A stretch of DNA of 57,653 bases, from assembly GCA_900547155.1 (NCBI GenBank), contig URFH01000013.1:1-57653 (forward strand), given 5' to 3'. Source of the DNA: an uncultured bacterium. GTDB taxonomy: Bacteria > Cyanobacteriota > Vampirovibrionia > Gastranaerophilales > Gastranaerophilaceae. Shown here in pieces: positions 1 to 7,855 of the stretch. Numbering within the stretch: position 1 is the first letter of the stretch; the number at the start of each line of letters is the position of its first letter. Under the pieces are notes generated by a model. That model searched no databases. It saw only the letters and a program-made list of their open reading frames with translations, and had not been told where the DNA came from. The position numbers and the translations under genes were made by a program.

Positions 1-50
1 TAATTTATAATATTAAAAAAGGAAAAAAGAAAAAGCATTCAGGAGCAAAA

Positions 51-1172
51 ATGGAATTCACAATCGAAAAAGAACTGCTTTCAACAAATTTAAAAATCGT
101 TGAAAAAACAACAGTCGCAAGAGGCATTCAACCGGTGCTTTCGAATATTTTAATCGAAGCGTCCGAAGATAACTTTATAAAATTCAGCGCAACGGATTTG
201 GACATAAACATCGTTTCAAAAACTGTTGCTTCGGTTAAAGAATCAGGAAAAATTACACTTCCCGCAAAAAAACTTTCCGAAATCGCATCAAAAATCAGCA
301 ACAAACCCGTTACTTTTGTGCTTGATGCGGCTACAAACGTTGTAAATATCTCCTGTGGAAACGCAAAATTTGAACTAATCGGAATCAGTGCGGACGAATT
401 CCCCGCAATCACCACCGAAGAAGAAATAAAAGACAAAGAATGCACTGAAATCGAGCTTAATCCGCTCCTGAAATCAATAAAACACACAGCTTTTTCAGCT
501 GCAAACTACGAAAACCGCAACATAATCAGCGGTGTTTTCTGCCAGATTTCAAAAGACAACCTCGAAATGGCTGCAACTGACGGAAACAGGTTGACAAGGA
601 TTATTGAAAAAATTCAAAACGGCTCGGAATCAGAAATCAGCTGCGTAATCCCCTCAAAAACACTTCAGGAATTTTTGAGAATAGCAGCGCTCCTCGACGA
701 TGAAAGCGTCGGTTTGATTATCGAAAAAACAAAAATTATCTTTAAAACTTCCGGTATGATAATGACTTCGCGCCTTTTAGAGGGCGAATATCCCCCTTAC
801 AAGCAGCTCATCCCGCAAACCTGCGAGAAAAATGCAGTCATAAACCGCGAAGAAATGATTGAAGCCCTCGAAAGGGTTTCTGTAATGGTCAATGAGCGTA
901 CTAACATTGTAAAATTCATTTTCGGCGAAAATACACTGTTTTTGAAAGCCGATACCCCCGACGCAGGGCTCGGCGAAGACTCAATCAATGCCGAATACAG
1001 CGACGAAGAGCTTACAATCGCGTTTAATTACAGATATGTTCTCGATTCATTGAAAATTATGGACTCGGAAAAAATTAAAATCGGATTGGGCGGAAGCCTT
1101 TCTGCTACTCTATTCAGACCGGATAGCGAAGATGACTATCTGTGCCTGATAATGCCTATCCAGATTAGATAG
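51..1172 (+). CDS. dnaN: DNA polymerase III subunit beta (sliding clamp)
   Basis: The product is the ring-shaped processivity clamp that holds DNA polymerase III on the template and serves as a docking platform for repair and replication proteins. The 373-residue length matches the family (about 365-380). The N-terminus (MEFTIEKELLSTNLKIVEKT) and the middle stretch AATDGNRLTRI are typical of domains 1 and 2, and the end YLCLIMPIQIR is the usual clamp C-terminus (family ends ..MPMR/QIR). The start is preceded by AGGAGC at about 41-46. A strong terminator follows directly, so it is probably the last gene of its transcript. In many bacteria dnaN lies beside dnaA; the left neighbour is outside the window. 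thrB follows as a separate unit. Identification is secure. Confidence 0.97.
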   Translation: MEFTIEKELLSTNLKIVEKTTVARGIQPVLSNILIEASEDNFIKFSATDLDINIVSKTVASVKESGKITLPAKKLSEIASKISNKPVTFVLDAATNVVNISCGNAKFELIGISADEFPAITTEEEIKDKECTEIELNPLLKSIKHTAFSAANYENRNIISGVFCQISKDNLEMAATDGNRLTRIIEKIQNGSESEISCVIPSKTLQEFLRIAALLDDESVGLIIEKTKIIFKTSGMIMTSRLLEGEYPPYKQLIPQTCEKNAVINREEMIEALERVSVMVNERTNIVKFIFGENTLFLKADTPDAGLGEDSINAEYSDEELTIAFNYRYVLDSLKIMDSEKIKIGLGGSLSATLFRPDSEDDYLCLIMPIQIR

Positions 1173-1179
1173 ATTTTAA

Positions 1180-1216
1180 AAAACAGCCGGATTGGAACTT
1201 TTCGGCTGTTTTTTTA
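1180..1216 (+). terminator. Rho-independent terminator after dnaN
   Basis: A nine-base stem AAACAGCCG / CGGCTGTTT (1181-1189 with 1203-1211) with a 13-base loop is followed by a T run. It ends the dnaN transcript and isolates thrB. Confidence 0.9.
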
Positions 1217-1251
1217 GTTTTGGAATATTAGTGAAAGAGATTTGGTGAATT

Positions 1252-2181
1252 ATGAAATTCAGTATTAAAGTACCCGCAACAACTGCGAATTTAGGGCCGG
1301 GATTTGATTGTCTGGGGCTTGCGTTGCCTATTTATAACACAATTACCGTCGAAGAAACCGTTATGCCGGGTACAGGGATTGAAATCAACATCATAGACGA
1401 AACAAACGAAATGGATGTCCTCTCAATTCCGACGGATGAAAACAATATCGTTTATAAAGCAATAGAAATGCTCTACAACTCAATCGGACAAACCCCCAGT
1501 GAGCTGAAAATTACCATAAATACGCAAATTCCGGTGGCAAGAGGGCTGGGAAGCTCGGCTTCTGTTATTGTCGGCGGATTGCTTGCTGCAAATGAGCTCC
1601 TCGGACGTCCTGCGGATGAAGCTGCACTTCTTTCTATCGCTGCAGAAATTGAGGGGCATCCTGACAACTCGACTCCTGCGATTCTGGGCGGATTTGTGCT
1701 TTCTTCGCTTGAAGAAGACGGCAGCGTGGTTTATAGAAAGCTGAATTTCCCGAAAGATTGGAATATTACGGTTTGTATTCCTGATTATGAGCTTGCCACG
1801 AACATTGCGCGCTCGGTAATCCCTGACGAAATCCCGATTCGCGACGCACTTTTTAACCTGAAACGCTCTGCAATGCTCATTCAAGCGGTAAATACTGCTG
1901 ACAAAGAGCTTATGAAATACGCTTTGCAGGATAAAATCCACCAGCCTTACAGGGAAAAGCTAATTCCCGGATTGAAAGAGATAAAAGAGGCTTTAAAACA
2001 CGAGGAGAACGTGCTGGGCGTCGTTTTAAGCGGTGCCGGCCCGTCCGTGCTTATTATTTCTTACGGAAACAATCTGGATAAAATTAGAAAGACCGTTTCT
2101 GATGTCTGGGACGGTTTGAATGTAAAATCAGATATTTTGACGCTTCCGGTTGAAGAAACGGGCGCTGTTATTGTTGAATAA
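1252..2181 (+). CDS. thrB: Homoserine kinase (GHMP kinase family)
   Basis: Phosphorylates L-homoserine with ATP to O-phosphohomoserine, the precursor of threonine, in the cytoplasm. The 309-residue protein shows the three GHMP signatures: N-terminal PATTANLGPGFDCLGLAL (residues 8-25), the ATP-binding GLGSSAS loop (98-104) and the C-terminal LSGAGPSV motif (259-266). EGHPDN at about 134-139 is also typical of ThrB. The N-terminal ATTANLGPGFDxxG pattern separates it from mevalonate or galactokinases. The start has a weak purine-rich site (AAAGAGA at 1234-1240). It sits between two hairpins, so it appears to be monocistronic; no other threonine gene is nearby. Confidence 0.96.
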   Translation: MKFSIKVPATTANLGPGFDCLGLALPIYNTITVEETVMPGTGIEINIIDETNEMDVLSIPTDENNIVYKAIEMLYNSIGQTPSELKITINTQIPVARGLGSSASVIVGGLLAANELLGRPADEAALLSIAAEIEGHPDNSTPAILGGFVLSSLEEDGSVVYRKLNFPKDWNITVCIPDYELATNIARSVIPDEIPIRDALFNLKRSAMLIQAVNTADKELMKYALQDKIHQPYREKLIPGLKEIKEALKHEENVLGVVLSGAGPSVLIISYGNNLDKIRKTVSDVWDGLNVKSDILTLPVEETGAVIVE

Positions 2182-2183
2182 AA

Positions 2184-2206
2184 AAGGCGGGATTGCAATC
2201 CGCCTG
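2184..2206. terminator. Hairpin downstream of thrB
   Basis: AGGCGG (2185-2190) pairs with CCGCCT (2200-2205) almost directly after the thrB stop. The T run lies on the minus-strand side (plus-strand AAAAAA precedes the stem), so it would terminate minus-strand transcription better than thrB; it may still protect the thrB mRNA end. Confidence 0.55.
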
Positions 2207-2284
2207 AATTGGAAAAAATAGTTATTATCTTTGTTATTTTTTTTATTTTAATTTATGGTATTGCTTTCAGGTGTAACTATTTTA

Positions 2285-2349
2285 TTGTCCAATTTTAAAA
2301 AATATTGCGTATAATGCATTTGATAATTTGTATTATACAAGTTATACAA
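2285..2349 (+). promoter_or_regulatory. Promoter and candidate autoregulatory operator of the Xre-type gene
   Basis: A -10-like TATAAT lies at 2310-2315, with a weak -35 candidate TTGTCC at 2285-2290 (19-base spacer, longer than ideal). Just downstream is the palindrome TTGTATTATACAA (2328-2340) followed by a second ATACAA half-site at 2344-2349. Repeated half-sites overlapping the transcribed start, directly in front of a small helix-turn-helix gene, fit an autorepressor operator. This is inference from layout only. Confidence 0.4.
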
Positions 2350-2392
2350 TGTGGTATCAATAGTTTTTAATCAATTTGTTACAATTACCATT

Positions 2393-2599
2393 ATGATTAC
2401 AAATAATTTGTCAACATTAATGGGTTCAAAACGAGTAAGAATAGCAGAAATTGCCAGGATTACAGGATTAACAAATGATACCATTTCAAAAATCTACAAC
2501 GACAAAACCAAAGGGATTGATTTTAAAACCTTAGACAAATTATGCTGGGCGCTGGAATGCACGCCCAATGACATTTTCCCCTACACGCCTGACGCATAA
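2393..2599 (+). CDS. Small Xre/Cro-CI-type helix-turn-helix regulator
   Basis: A 68-residue stand-alone DNA-binding domain, of the type formed by YozG-like and phage Cro-like repressors. The HTH core is IAEIARITGLTNDTISKIYND (about residues 17-37; recognition helix NDTISKIYND), followed by the typical xxLxxLCWALECTPNDIF segment that ends this subfamily. The longer frame opening at 2351 adds a hydrophobic N-terminus unlike the family, so the internal ATG at 2393 is preferred, although no good ribosome site is visible. It has its own possible operator upstream. It may be an orphan transcription factor or an antitoxin-like regulator without partner; its targets cannot be told from the sequence. 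Confidence 0.82.
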   Translation: MITNNLSTLMGSKRVRIAEIARITGLTNDTISKIYNDKTKGIDFKTLDKLCWALECTPNDIFPYTPDA

Positions 2600-2957
2600 A
2601 CTATCGCGCTGACGGGATTTAGCTATATTCTCCCTCCCCGACTCGGGGAGGGTTGGGGTGGGGAGCGATAAAACCAATATTAATAAAGCTTACGGCGGTC
2701 AAACTGCTAGATTTGACCATTATTTTTAATCGTCCCTCACCAATTTTTCAAATGTTCGCAATGCTCACATTGAAAAATTCCCCTCTCCCGTTAGGAGAGG
2801 GAATTAGCTTAATTCTCCCTCCCCGACTGGGGGAGGGTCAGGGTGGGGAGCGTTTTTTTGTCGTTTTTAATAGTTGACCGACCCGTTTTCAAATATTCGC
2901 GTGGCTCATATTGAAAAAACTACCCCCTCCCGCCTGCGTCAACAAGCGTGAATAGCG
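2600..2957. repeat. Intergenic block of dispersed repeats (family A, GGGAGGG type)
   Basis: No credible gene. Two copies of a unit beginning TTCTCCCTCCCCGACT (about 2627-2668 and 2809-2852) carry CTCCCTCCCC..GGGGAGGG inverted arms and a TGGGGTGGGGAGCG or CAGGGTGGGGAGCG tail. A related smaller hairpin CCCCTCTCCC..GGAGAGGGG-like lies at about 2779-2805 and a partial unit near 2921-2935. This is a small non-coding, fold-back, REP/MITE-like sequence. A frame across it encodes only repeat-derived peptide and is not called. Confidence 0.7.
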
Positions 2958-2987
2958 AAAGAGGCGCTTTTGGGGCGCCTCTTTTTA
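2957..2987. terminator. Bidirectional terminator after the hydrogenase operon
   Basis: AAAGAGGCGC (2958-2967) pairs with GCGCCTCTTT (2975-2984), with T runs available on both strands. It lies about 20 bases past the hydA stop and ends the hydCBA transcript. Confidence 0.88.
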
Positions 2988-3005
2988 TTTATTATGGATT
3001 GCAGA

Positions 3006-4778
3006 CTATTTTTTGACCAAATCTCTGTAAGAATTTGCGAATAAATCCGCATAAGTCGTGTGCAAAAGCTCATGAGCCTTGTGTGAACCCGGAGCCTGCA
3101 AGAATTCTGCGTAGAGCTTTTTAATTTCGCTGTTCTGGTGCGAACGGCGCACGGGAAGCTCTCTGTCCTCTTTGTAAAGCCCTTCTGCGCGGTATTCTTT
3201 GATTTTTGCGTCATCACAGCTTCTCGGCTGGCCTCCGCCGTTAATACATCCACCCGGACAAGCCATAACTTCAAGCATTTGAAAATCAGCTGTGCCGTTT
3301 TTGATTGCCTGAATTGATTTTTCAGCTTCTTTGAGGGTGGAAACGACGCGGACTTTGACTTTCGTGCCTTTTACATCAAGCTCGACATCTTTTGTGCGCG
3401 AATTTTTGTCAACACCGCGCATTGGCTTGATATCAACGTCTTGTAGCTCTTCACCGGTTACAAATTCGTAAGCTGTTCTGACAGCTGCTTCCGCAACCCC
3501 GCCTGACGCACCGAAAATCGTTCCTGCACCTGAATATTCGCCGAACGGTGAGTCGGGTTTTGAGGGTTCAAGCGATTTGAAGTCGATTCCGGCGGATTTT
3601 ATCATTTTTCCGAGTTCTTTTGTCGTCATTACAATATCTGTTTCGCCGAAAAGCTGATATCTCTTGGCTTCTACCTTTTTCGCCGTGCATGGCATTATTG
3701 AAACAACAACCATATTTTCTTTTGTAAATCCGTCAAAATACTTTGGCACAAGCTCTTTTAAAACCGGCGAAAGCATTCCCTGAGGCGATTTGCAGCTGGA
3801 TAAATGGTTGAGCATGTCAGGGTGCTGGGTTTCCATGTATCTGACCCAGGCAGGGCAGCAGGATGTGAAAAGCGGCAGATTTTCGCCTGATTTAAGCCTT
3901 TGTACGAACTCATAAGCCTCTTCCATAATCGTCAAATCAGCTGAAAAGTTCGTGTCGAAGACCAAATCAAAGCCGATTTCTCTCAGAGCCGAATCAATTA
4001 GCCCGATTGTGTTTTCACCGGGTTCAAGCCCGAACATTTCGCCCAGAGCGACCCTTACTGACGGTGCAATTTGTGCAACGACTTTCTTTTCGGGGTTTGT
4101 AACCATTGACCAGACGTTGTTTACCTCGGATTTGATGGTCAGAGCGCCTGTGGGGCACACAGCCTGACATTGACCGCAGAATACGCAGTCAACTTTTGAA
4201 AGCGGCATTCCTGCCATCGGCTGTACAACGGTATTTGAGCCTCTGTTTGCAAATCCGAGCACCGAATGACCCTGAAACTCCGCACAAGCCCTTACGCAGG
4301 CTCCGCAAAGGATACATTTGTTCGGATCGCGTACGAGTGAGGGATTTGAATCGTCGATTGGCAGAAAATCTTCTTTTTTCTTCTGCACGAATCTTGAAAC
4401 ATCCTTGATTCCGTATTCTTCTGCGTATTTTTGCAGTTCGCAGTCGCCTGATTTTTCGCAGGTGGTACATTCTCTGTCGTGGTTCGCAAGAAGCAGTTCA
4501 AGCACGGTTTTTCTGATTCTGCGGGTTCTTTCGGTGTTTGTTTTTACTTTTATGCCTGCTTCGGGGGGCATTGTGCAGGAAGAATTAATCAAAGTTCTTC
4601 CGTTGGGGTATTCGACCTCCACAACGCACATTCTGCAAGCTCCAAACTGGGTTAAATCAGGCCTGTAGCAAAATGTCGGCACTGAAAATCCCGCTTTTTT
4701 GATAACTTCTAAAAGATTGGGCTCATCGGTGAACTCAACCGTTTTTCCGTTTACTGTAAGTGTTTTTGTATCGCTCAT
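3006..4778 (-). CDS. hydA: [FeFe]-hydrogenase catalytic subunit, NAD(P)-linked multimeric type
   Basis: Catalytic subunit of a trimeric, NADH-linked, probably electron-bifurcating hydrogenase (HydABC/HndABCD-like), which disposes of fermentation electrons as H2. In order, the 590-residue protein has a [2Fe-2S] domain (C37, C48, C51, C68), a His-Cys cluster (H100, C104, C107, C113), two [4Fe-4S] ferredoxin motifs (C155/158/161/165 and C198/201/204/208), then the H-cluster domain: TSCCPAW (305-311, C307), C329 nearby, MPCTAKK (362-368, C363) and ACPGGC (506-511). The small-subunit tail (PVRRSHQN to end) is fused at the C-terminus. The start at 4778 has AAGGA eight bases upstream; a longer frame from 4826 has no ribosome site. 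It is last in the hydC-hydB-hydA operon, 171 bases after hydB. The maturases HydE, HydF and HydG are not in the window. Confidence 0.96.
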   Translation of the reverse strand: MSDTKTLTVNGKTVEFTDEPNLLEVIKKAGFSVPTFCYRPDLTQFGACRMCVVEVEYPNGRTLINSSCTMPPEAGIKVKTNTERTRRIRKTVLELLLANHDRECTTCEKSGDCELQKYAEEYGIKDVSRFVQKKKEDFLPIDDSNPSLVRDPNKCILCGACVRACAEFQGHSVLGFANRGSNTVVQPMAGMPLSKVDCVFCGQCQAVCPTGALTIKSEVNNVWSMVTNPEKKVVAQIAPSVRVALGEMFGLEPGENTIGLIDSALREIGFDLVFDTNFSADLTIMEEAYEFVQRLKSGENLPLFTSCCPAWVRYMETQHPDMLNHLSSCKSPQGMLSPVLKELVPKYFDGFTKENMVVVSIMPCTAKKVEAKRYQLFGETDIVMTTKELGKMIKSAGIDFKSLEPSKPDSPFGEYSGAGTIFGASGGVAEAAVRTAYEFVTGEELQDVDIKPMRGVDKNSRTKDVELDVKGTKVKVRVVSTLKEAEKSIQAIKNGTADFQMLEVMACPGGCINGGGQPRSCDDAKIKEYRAEGLYKEDRELPVRRSHQNSEIKKLYAEFLQAPGSHKAHELLHTTYADLFANSYRDLVKK

Positions 4779-4949
4779 TGGTTTAATCCTTATTTTTTTG
4801 TAGATATCAGGCTTTTTTAGCCTCATAGTCAGTTATTATTTTGTCATACTGAGCTTTTTTCAGTATCTTGCCGGTGTGAATAACGGTTTTTTGCCGGTAA
4901 TTCAATCGGTTAGACCCTGAAACGGGTTCAGGGTGACAACTGTGCTGTT
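4779..4949. repeat. hydB-hydA spacer containing a family B palindromic repeat
   Basis: The spacer inside the operon contains ACCCTGAAACGGGTTCAGGGT (about 4915-4935), an inverted repeat of the same family as copies at 51.2-51.5 kb and at the right end of the window. It can form a hairpin in the mRNA. No gene is visible in the spacer. Confidence 0.65.
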
Positions 4950-6806
4950 TTATGATTGTTTTATTGCCTTAAACGGACAAGATTTCAGGCAGGCACCGCA
5001 TTTGATACATTTTTCCTGATTAATCTTGAACGGTGAGCGGACTTCGCCCTCAATTGCACCGACAGGGCAGTTTCTCGCGCATTTTGAACAGCCTTTGCAC
5101 AGCTCGGGGTCGATTGTGATAGTTTTCATTGCCGAACATACGCCTGCGGGGCATTTTTTGTCTTTAATGTGAGCAATATATTCATCTCTGAAGTATTTCA
5201 AGGTCGAAAGTACCGGATTCGGGGCTGTTTTTCCGAGCCCGCAGAGAGAACCGTCTTTTACGGCCATTGCAAGTTCTTCCAGCGTGTCCAAATCCTTCAT
5301 TTCGCCTTTTCCTTTGACGATTTTTTCAAGGATTTTCAGCATATTTTTTGTACCCTCGCGGCAGGGAACGCATTTTCCGCAGGATTCGTGCTGGGTGAAA
5401 TTCATGAAAAACCTTGCAACTTCAACGATACAGGTATCTTCATTCATAACAACCAGCCCGCCCGAGCCGACCATTGCGCCTGCAGCGATAAGATTGTCAT
5501 AATCCATGGGCAAATCAAGGTGTTCTTCGGTTAAACAGCCGCCGGAGGGGCCGCCGATTTGAACGGCTTTGAATTTTTTGCCGTTTCTGATTCCGCCGCC
5601 GATATCAAAAACGATTTCGCGAAGAGTTGTGCCCATCGGAACTTCAATAAGCCCCGTATTGTTTACTTCTCCGGTAAGAGCAAAGGTTTTTGTCCCTTTT
5701 GAACGTTCTGTGCCCATTGAGCTGAACCATTGAGCGCCTTTCAGGATGATAGGCGGAACATTTGCAAGGGTTTCAACGTTGTTGATAAGCGTCGGGCGTC
5801 CGAAAAGGCCTTTGTTCGCAGGGAACGGCGGTTTCGGGCGTGGCATGCCTCTTTCGCCCTCGATTGAAGCGATGAGCGCGGTTTCTTCACCGCAAACAAA
5901 CGCGCCTGCACCCTCTTTTATATGGATTTCAAAATTAAAATCCGAACCCATAATATTTTTTCCGAGATATCCTGCTGCTTCTGCGTCAGAAATGGCTTTT
6001 CTCAATCGTTTAATAGCCAGCGGGTATTCTGCGCGGACATAAATGTAAGCTTCATCAGCTCCGATTGCAAAACCTGCAATTGCCATGCCCTCGAGGAGCT
6101 TGTGCGGGTCGCCTTCCATGACGCTTCTGTCCATGAAAGCGCCCGGGTCGCCTTCGTCGCCGTTGCATACAACGTATGATTTTCCGCCGCGGTTTGCTGC
6201 GGTAAATTTCCATTTTGTACCGGTCGGGAACCCGCCGCCGCCGCGTCCTCTAAGTCCGGAGGCTTCAATTTCTTTTATAACAGCGTCCGGGTCGTTTTGT
6301 TCAAGAACCTTGTGCAAAGCAGCGTATCCGCCTACTGCAATTGATTCTTCAAGCGATTCTGCGTCGATATTTCCGCAGTTTGCGAGAGAAGTTCTTGTTT
6401 GTTTTGCATAAAAACCGATATCTTCGTTTTTGTGAACGTGTTCCTGTGTTTTCGGGTCAACGTAGAGCAGTCTTTCGACCGGTTTTCCGTTTTTTATGTG
6501 AGATTCGACGATTTCTTCAACATCGTCGGGTTTTACTTTAACGTAGCTGATATTCAGGTCGGGAATAACCACCAGAACGCCCTTTTCACAAAAACCGTGG
6601 CAGCCTGTGGGGACTGTTGTCATTTTTTCGTGGTGCGGGAGGGTTCCGACGTTTACGCCGAGTTTTTTGAATCGTTCAATTACCTCGAGAGAGCCGTTTG
6701 CAACGCAGCCGGTTCCCGAGCATACCAGAACGCGCAAACCCTGTGCTTTTATATGTTCGAGCGCTTTTTCACGTTCTTTTTCTATATTTATTAATGTTTT
6801 TGTCAT
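4950..6806 (-). CDS. hydB: NADH-binding flavoprotein subunit of the [FeFe]-hydrogenase (NuoF-like)
   Basis: Carries FMN and the NAD(H) site and passes electrons to HydA. Domains of the 618-residue protein in order: thioredoxin-like [2Fe-2S] domain (C29, C34, C69, C73), NuoF/51-kDa core with the glycine-rich GRGGGGFPTG loop (187-196) and NGDEGDPGAFMDR (215-227), the SLBB region, the [4Fe-4S] motif SCGKCVPC (C476, C479, C482, with C522), and a C-terminal two-cluster ferredoxin domain (C570/573/576/580 and C600/603/606/610). This exact fusion is the hallmark of HydB/HndC of multimeric hydrogenases rather than complex I NuoF. The ATG overlaps the hydC stop by one base (TAATG), indicating translational coupling. 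Confidence 0.95.
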   Translation of the reverse strand: MTKTLINIEKEREKALEHIKAQGLRVLVCSGTGCVANGSLEVIERFKKLGVNVGTLPHHEKMTTVPTGCHGFCEKGVLVVIPDLNISYVKVKPDDVEEIVESHIKNGKPVERLLYVDPKTQEHVHKNEDIGFYAKQTRTSLANCGNIDAESLEESIAVGGYAALHKVLEQNDPDAVIKEIEASGLRGRGGGGFPTGTKWKFTAANRGGKSYVVCNGDEGDPGAFMDRSVMEGDPHKLLEGMAIAGFAIGADEAYIYVRAEYPLAIKRLRKAISDAEAAGYLGKNIMGSDFNFEIHIKEGAGAFVCGEETALIASIEGERGMPRPKPPFPANKGLFGRPTLINNVETLANVPPIILKGAQWFSSMGTERSKGTKTFALTGEVNNTGLIEVPMGTTLREIVFDIGGGIRNGKKFKAVQIGGPSGGCLTEEHLDLPMDYDNLIAAGAMVGSGGLVVMNEDTCIVEVARFFMNFTQHESCGKCVPCREGTKNMLKILEKIVKGKGEMKDLDTLEELAMAVKDGSLCGLGKTAPNPVLSTLKYFRDEYIAHIKDKKCPAGVCSAMKTITIDPELCKGCSKCARNCPVGAIEGEVRSPFKINQEKCIKCGACLKSCPFKAIKQS

Positions 6807-7318
6807 TATGCACCCTCGCTCTCTTTTTTGTCTTCGTGGATAATCGTGTCAATAACGATTTTTATTGCGTCAGAGGTCATTTGAGGGTAAACTTTTTCGT
6901 TTATCACTACAACCGGTGCCAATCCGCATGCGCCCAGGCAGCTGACCGTTTCGAGCGAGAAAAGCCCGTCAACAGTGGTCGATGAGCCGTCTTGAAGTTT
7001 CAAAGAGGCTTTGATTGCGTCTAAAACGGGCATTGAGCCTCTAACGTGGCATGCTGTGCCGTCGCAGACTTTGATTTCGTACTTGCCTTTTGGCTCAAGG
7101 CTGAACTGGGCGTAAAAAGTAGCCACGCCATAGACTGTTGCCGGTGAAAGCCCTTCCATTTTTGTTCCGATGTAAGTCATAACATCCTGAGGCAGGTATC
7201 GGAAGACTTCCTGCACTTTTTGTAAGATAGCGATGAGGTTTGACTTTTTGTAGCCGTATGTTTCCATAATGGCGTCGACTTTTTCGTAGTCAAATCCCGC
7301 TTGAGCCGTTGAACTCAT
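6806..7318 (-). CDS. hydC: Hydrogenase [2Fe-2S] subunit (NuoE-like)
   Basis: Small electron-transfer subunit of the HydABC complex. The 170-residue protein has the NuoE/24-kDa fold: an N-terminal helical bundle (FRYLPQDVMTYIG, GVATFYAQF) and a thioredoxin-like [2Fe-2S] domain with cysteines C85, C90, C127 and C131 (VCDGTAC .. CLGACGLAP). The start at 7318 is favoured over 7360 because GGAG lies five bases upstream of the ATG. It is the first gene of the operon; the promoter and a Rex-like palindrome lie just upstream. Confidence 0.95.
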   Translation of the reverse strand: MSSTAQAGFDYEKVDAIMETYGYKKSNLIAILQKVQEVFRYLPQDVMTYIGTKMEGLSPATVYGVATFYAQFSLEPKGKYEIKVCDGTACHVRGSMPVLDAIKASLKLQDGSSTTVDGLFSLETVSCLGACGLAPVVVINEKVYPQMTSDAIKIVIDTIIHEDKKESEGA

Positions 7319-7387
7319 TATTTCTCCTTTTTTACCATAAGTTACCATTTCAGTCTGCAATGTTGTTTGTCACAATTTTTAGACCAT

Positions 7388-7405
7388 TAGTGAAAAATCT
7401 CACTA
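7388..7405. promoter_or_regulatory. Rex-like palindromic operator at the hydrogenase promoter
   Basis: TAGTGAAAAATCTCACTA is an 18-base palindrome with 6-6-6 spacing (arms TAGTGA and TCACTA). Rex operators have the form TTGTGA-N6-TCACAA, so eight of the ten innermost arm bases follow the pattern with one substitution per arm. It lies at the predicted transcription start, a repressor position. Rex senses NADH/NAD+, and NADH-linked hydrogenases are known Rex targets. A CRP/FNR-family site is the alternative. Confidence 0.5.
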
Positions 7406-7411
7406 TTTAAA

Positions 7412-7440
7412 ATATTACATAAAAATTCTTGAAAAATCAA
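7412..7440 (-). promoter_or_regulatory. Sigma-70-type promoter of the hydCBA operon
   Basis: Read on the minus strand: -35 TTGATT (plus 7435-7440), 17-base spacer, -10 TAATAT (plus 7412-7417). Predicted transcription start is near 7405, leaving a leader of roughly 85 bases before hydC. Confidence 0.6.
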
Positions 7441-7499
7441 TAAATTATATAGGGGATGGAAGAAAATCCGGAAAACATGCAATTAACCGTTCTCATAAT

Positions 7500-7540
7500 T
7501 GTAGGGTGGGAAAAGCGCAGCGGTTCCCACCAAAATTAGC
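7500..7540. repeat. Short family C dispersed repeat copy
   Basis: GTAGGGTGGGAAAAGCGCAG followed by CGGTTCCCACC matches the first part of the longer repeat copies around the fic-like gene (49734, 49859 and 51431 inverted), with GGTGGGAA..TTCCCACC arms. Confidence 0.65.
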
Positions 7541-7589
7541 TGAATTCACTACAATCGTGACAAAACCGCCAATATCCTTTGCCCGATAT

Positions 7590-7765
7590 TAAAATTGTCC
7601 GAGAAAAGTTCGTGATAAGGAACACTCTGCCGAACAAAATGATTGAGTATCATTTTGTGAGAGGAAGACGTGAACGAACTTTTTGAGTGACTACTGGAAA
7701 AGGTGAGCCTTGGACGGTTCGCGTAGGCGAATCGGCTAAGGCGACACTAGATTAGATAAAAATAT
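7590..7765 (+). ncRNA. Probable structured RNA or cis-regulatory leader upstream of ppdK
   Basis: A gene-free stretch folds into nested helices: AAAAGTTCGT/ACGAACTTTT (7604-7613 with 7674-7683), inside it ACAAAATGAT/ATCATTTTGT (7634-7643 with 7649-7658, loop TGAGT), then GGTTCGC/GCGAATC (7716-7722 with 7727-7733) enclosed by GCCTT/AAGGC (7707-7711 with 7738-7742). An alternative closing helix joins 7594-7603 to 7709-7718 and excludes the GCCTT/AAGGC pairing. I do not recognise it as tmRNA, RNase P, SRP, 6S or a common riboswitch. Orientation and function (free RNA or ppdK leader) are unproven. Confidence 0.5.
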
Positions 7766-7855
7766 TTGTAAGAAACGAATTTTTGTGGTAGGGTTTCAGT
7801 GTGTAATTAATGGTTTTAATCACTTACTCAGTTTATTGTAAAGGAGAAAACAAAC

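Noticed and set aside
2653..2877. 74-residue frame in the intergenic region
   Set aside because: It is translated from family A repeats (PPRLGEGQGGE-type peptide), a common artefact.
4826..4826. Upstream start for hydA
   Set aside because: No ribosome site and 16 extra residues not typical of the family; the start at 4778 has AAGGA.
7590..7765. tmRNA, RNase P, SRP or 6S RNA
   Set aside because: None of their hallmark conserved sequences was found in the folded region.
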